Shown: positions 5,774 to 6,531 of the stretch, one piece after another
Position numbering within the stretch: position 1 is the first letter of the stretch
Layout of the letters: each line of letters starts with the position of its first letter
The notes under the pieces: generated by a model
The model's database searches: none
Told to the model about the DNA's origin: nothing
What the model saw: the letters and a program-made list of their open reading frames with translations, nothing else
DNA from: Vulcanimicrobiota bacterium
Lineage (GTDB): Bacteria; Eremiobacterota; Eremiobacteria; Baltobacterales; Baltobacteraceae
NCBI GenBank assembly: GCA_028287545.1
Contig: JAQBPL010000143.1
Location: 1-6,531, forward strand
Reading direction: 5' to 3'
DNA length: 6,531 nt
Program-made: the position numbers and the translations under genes

Positions 5774-6531
5774 ACACCCGTCTCCGACTTGCCGCCCTCG
5801 CCGCAGCGGGTGCCCTCGCGCTGAGCGCACCGGCCGCCGCTCAGCAAAAGATGGAACAGGTAACCGTCGCGCAGGCATTTCAATCGGTGCAGTACCTTCC
5901 GCTGTACGTCGGGATCGACAAGGGATTCTTCAAAAAGCACGGCCTGGACGTCACCAAGACGACGGCGGGCGGCGGTGCGAACGGCGTGGCGAGCGTCATC
6001 CAAGGCAGTGCGACGTTCTCGCTGCAAGATCCCATGACGGCCGTGCTGGCGAATCTCAAGGGTGCCAAACTCCGTAACGTCGCCTCGGTCGTCAACGGCG
6101 TGCCGGTCTGGATCGTCGTGAAGAACGACGCGCCGATCAAGAGCATCGCCGATCTGGCCGGGAAGACGATTTCCACGGCGATCGCGCCGTCGACCAGCAC
6201 GTATCTCTTGCGCGACATCCTGAGCAAGCAGCACGTGAAGGCCACGGAACAAGACGTCCTCATCGGGACGGAGATCGCGCCGTTGATCGCGGGCAAGGTC
6301 GACGCGGCCGCCGTGTACGAGCCGTACGTCGAACAAGCGCTCGCACAAGGCTGCCGCGTCCTCTACGAGTTCGCGAAGGCGGTCCCCGGCGGGTACGCGT
6401 TCTCCACGATCGACGCCACGGACGAGACGATCAAGACCAAGCCGCAGGTCGTGCAAGCCTTCGTCGACGGCCTCGAAGACGCGATCCGCTACATGCGTAC
6501 CGATCAAGCCGGAGCGGCCGAAGTCGCGGTC
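5770..6531 (+). CDS. NitT/TauT-type periplasmic substrate-binding protein, truncated by window end
   Basis: The open frame continues past the window; 254 codons are present, with no stop. The GTG start overlaps the permease stop (GTGA) and has AAAGG at 5759-5763, 6 nt upstream. The first 24 residues form a signal peptide: MNTRLR, then an Ala/Leu-rich core, then SAPAAA before QQ, with likely cleavage after Ala24. No lipobox Cys is present. The mature part begins with VTVAQAFQSVQYLPLYVGIDKGFFKKHGLDV, the typical opening of NMT1/SsuA/TauA-like binding proteins. It continues with IKSIADLAGKTI and APLIAGKVDAAAVYEPYVEQA, the usual hinge and second-lobe segments. Possible ligands of this group include nitrate, cyanate, taurine, alkanesulfonates and thiamine-pyrimidine precursors; none can be chosen here. 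Confidence 0.88.
   Translation, partial: MNTRLRLAALAAAGALALSAPAAAQQKMEQVTVAQAFQSVQYLPLYVGIDKGFFKKHGLDVTKTTAGGGANGVASVIQGSATFSLQDPMTAVLANLKGAKLRNVASVVNGVPVWIVVKNDAPIKSIADLAGKTISTAIAPSTSTYLLRDILSKQHVKATEQDVLIGTEIAPLIAGKVDAAAVYEPYVEQALAQGCRVLYEFAKAVPGGYAFSTIDATDETIKTKPQVVQAFVDGLEDAIRYMRTDQAGAAEVAV

Noticed and set aside
4753..6507. Long minus-strand frames opposite the permease and binding-protein genes
   Set aside because: They lack domains and oppose genes with clear ABC importer motifs.

Overview
The window is high-GC bacterial chromosome, roughly two thirds G+C by eye, with strongly GC-biased third positions and dense coding. No rRNA, tRNA, mobile element or CRISPR array is visible. A secreted ABC solute-binding protein and a mix of Shine-Dalgarno-led, translationally coupled and apparently leaderless starts suggest a free-living, soil-type bacterium of a GC-rich, possibly uncultivated phylum. 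The sequence does not fix the taxon.

Left arm (1-1482, minus strand). An operon reads leftward out of the window: a TetR-family regulator, then the N-terminal half of a nitrile hydratase beta subunit, then the C-terminal half of beta as a separate gene, then the alpha subunit. Alpha is cut at the window edge exactly at the first cysteine of its metal-binding motif. The genes overlap by 4, 17 and 4 nt. The order beta-N, beta-C, alpha and the split beta recall thiocyanate hydrolase (scnB-scnA-scnC). The subunit sizes and the position of the alpha metal cysteine look more like nitrile hydratase.

Divergent control region (1483-1604). It holds two dyads built from GTATACC-type half-sites, one of them a 20-bp imperfect palindrome. 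They are good candidates for autoregulatory TetR operators, and may also control the rightward GNAT gene.

Middle (1605-4009). On the plus strand lie a GNAT acetyltransferase, an unrecognised protein with two membrane segments, and a prolyl-4-hydroxylase-like 2OG-Fe(II) oxygenase whose GTG start overlaps the preceding stop. A convergent minus-strand DUF1275 (YoaK-type) membrane protein follows. The two convergent stop codons lie inside one perfect 16-bp palindrome.

Right arm (4010-6531). A short promoter region with a TACAAT -10 box is followed by a complete NitT/TauT/SsuBC-type ABC importer: ATPase, permease and periplasmic binding protein, the last truncated by the window end. All three are linked by 4-nt overlaps. 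The -10 box lies so close to the first ATG that the transcript is probably leaderless.

The nitrile hydratase operon and the importer point to use of small nitrogen- or sulfur-containing organic compounds. A functional link between them is inference only, since three unrelated-looking plus-strand genes and a convergent gene separate them.
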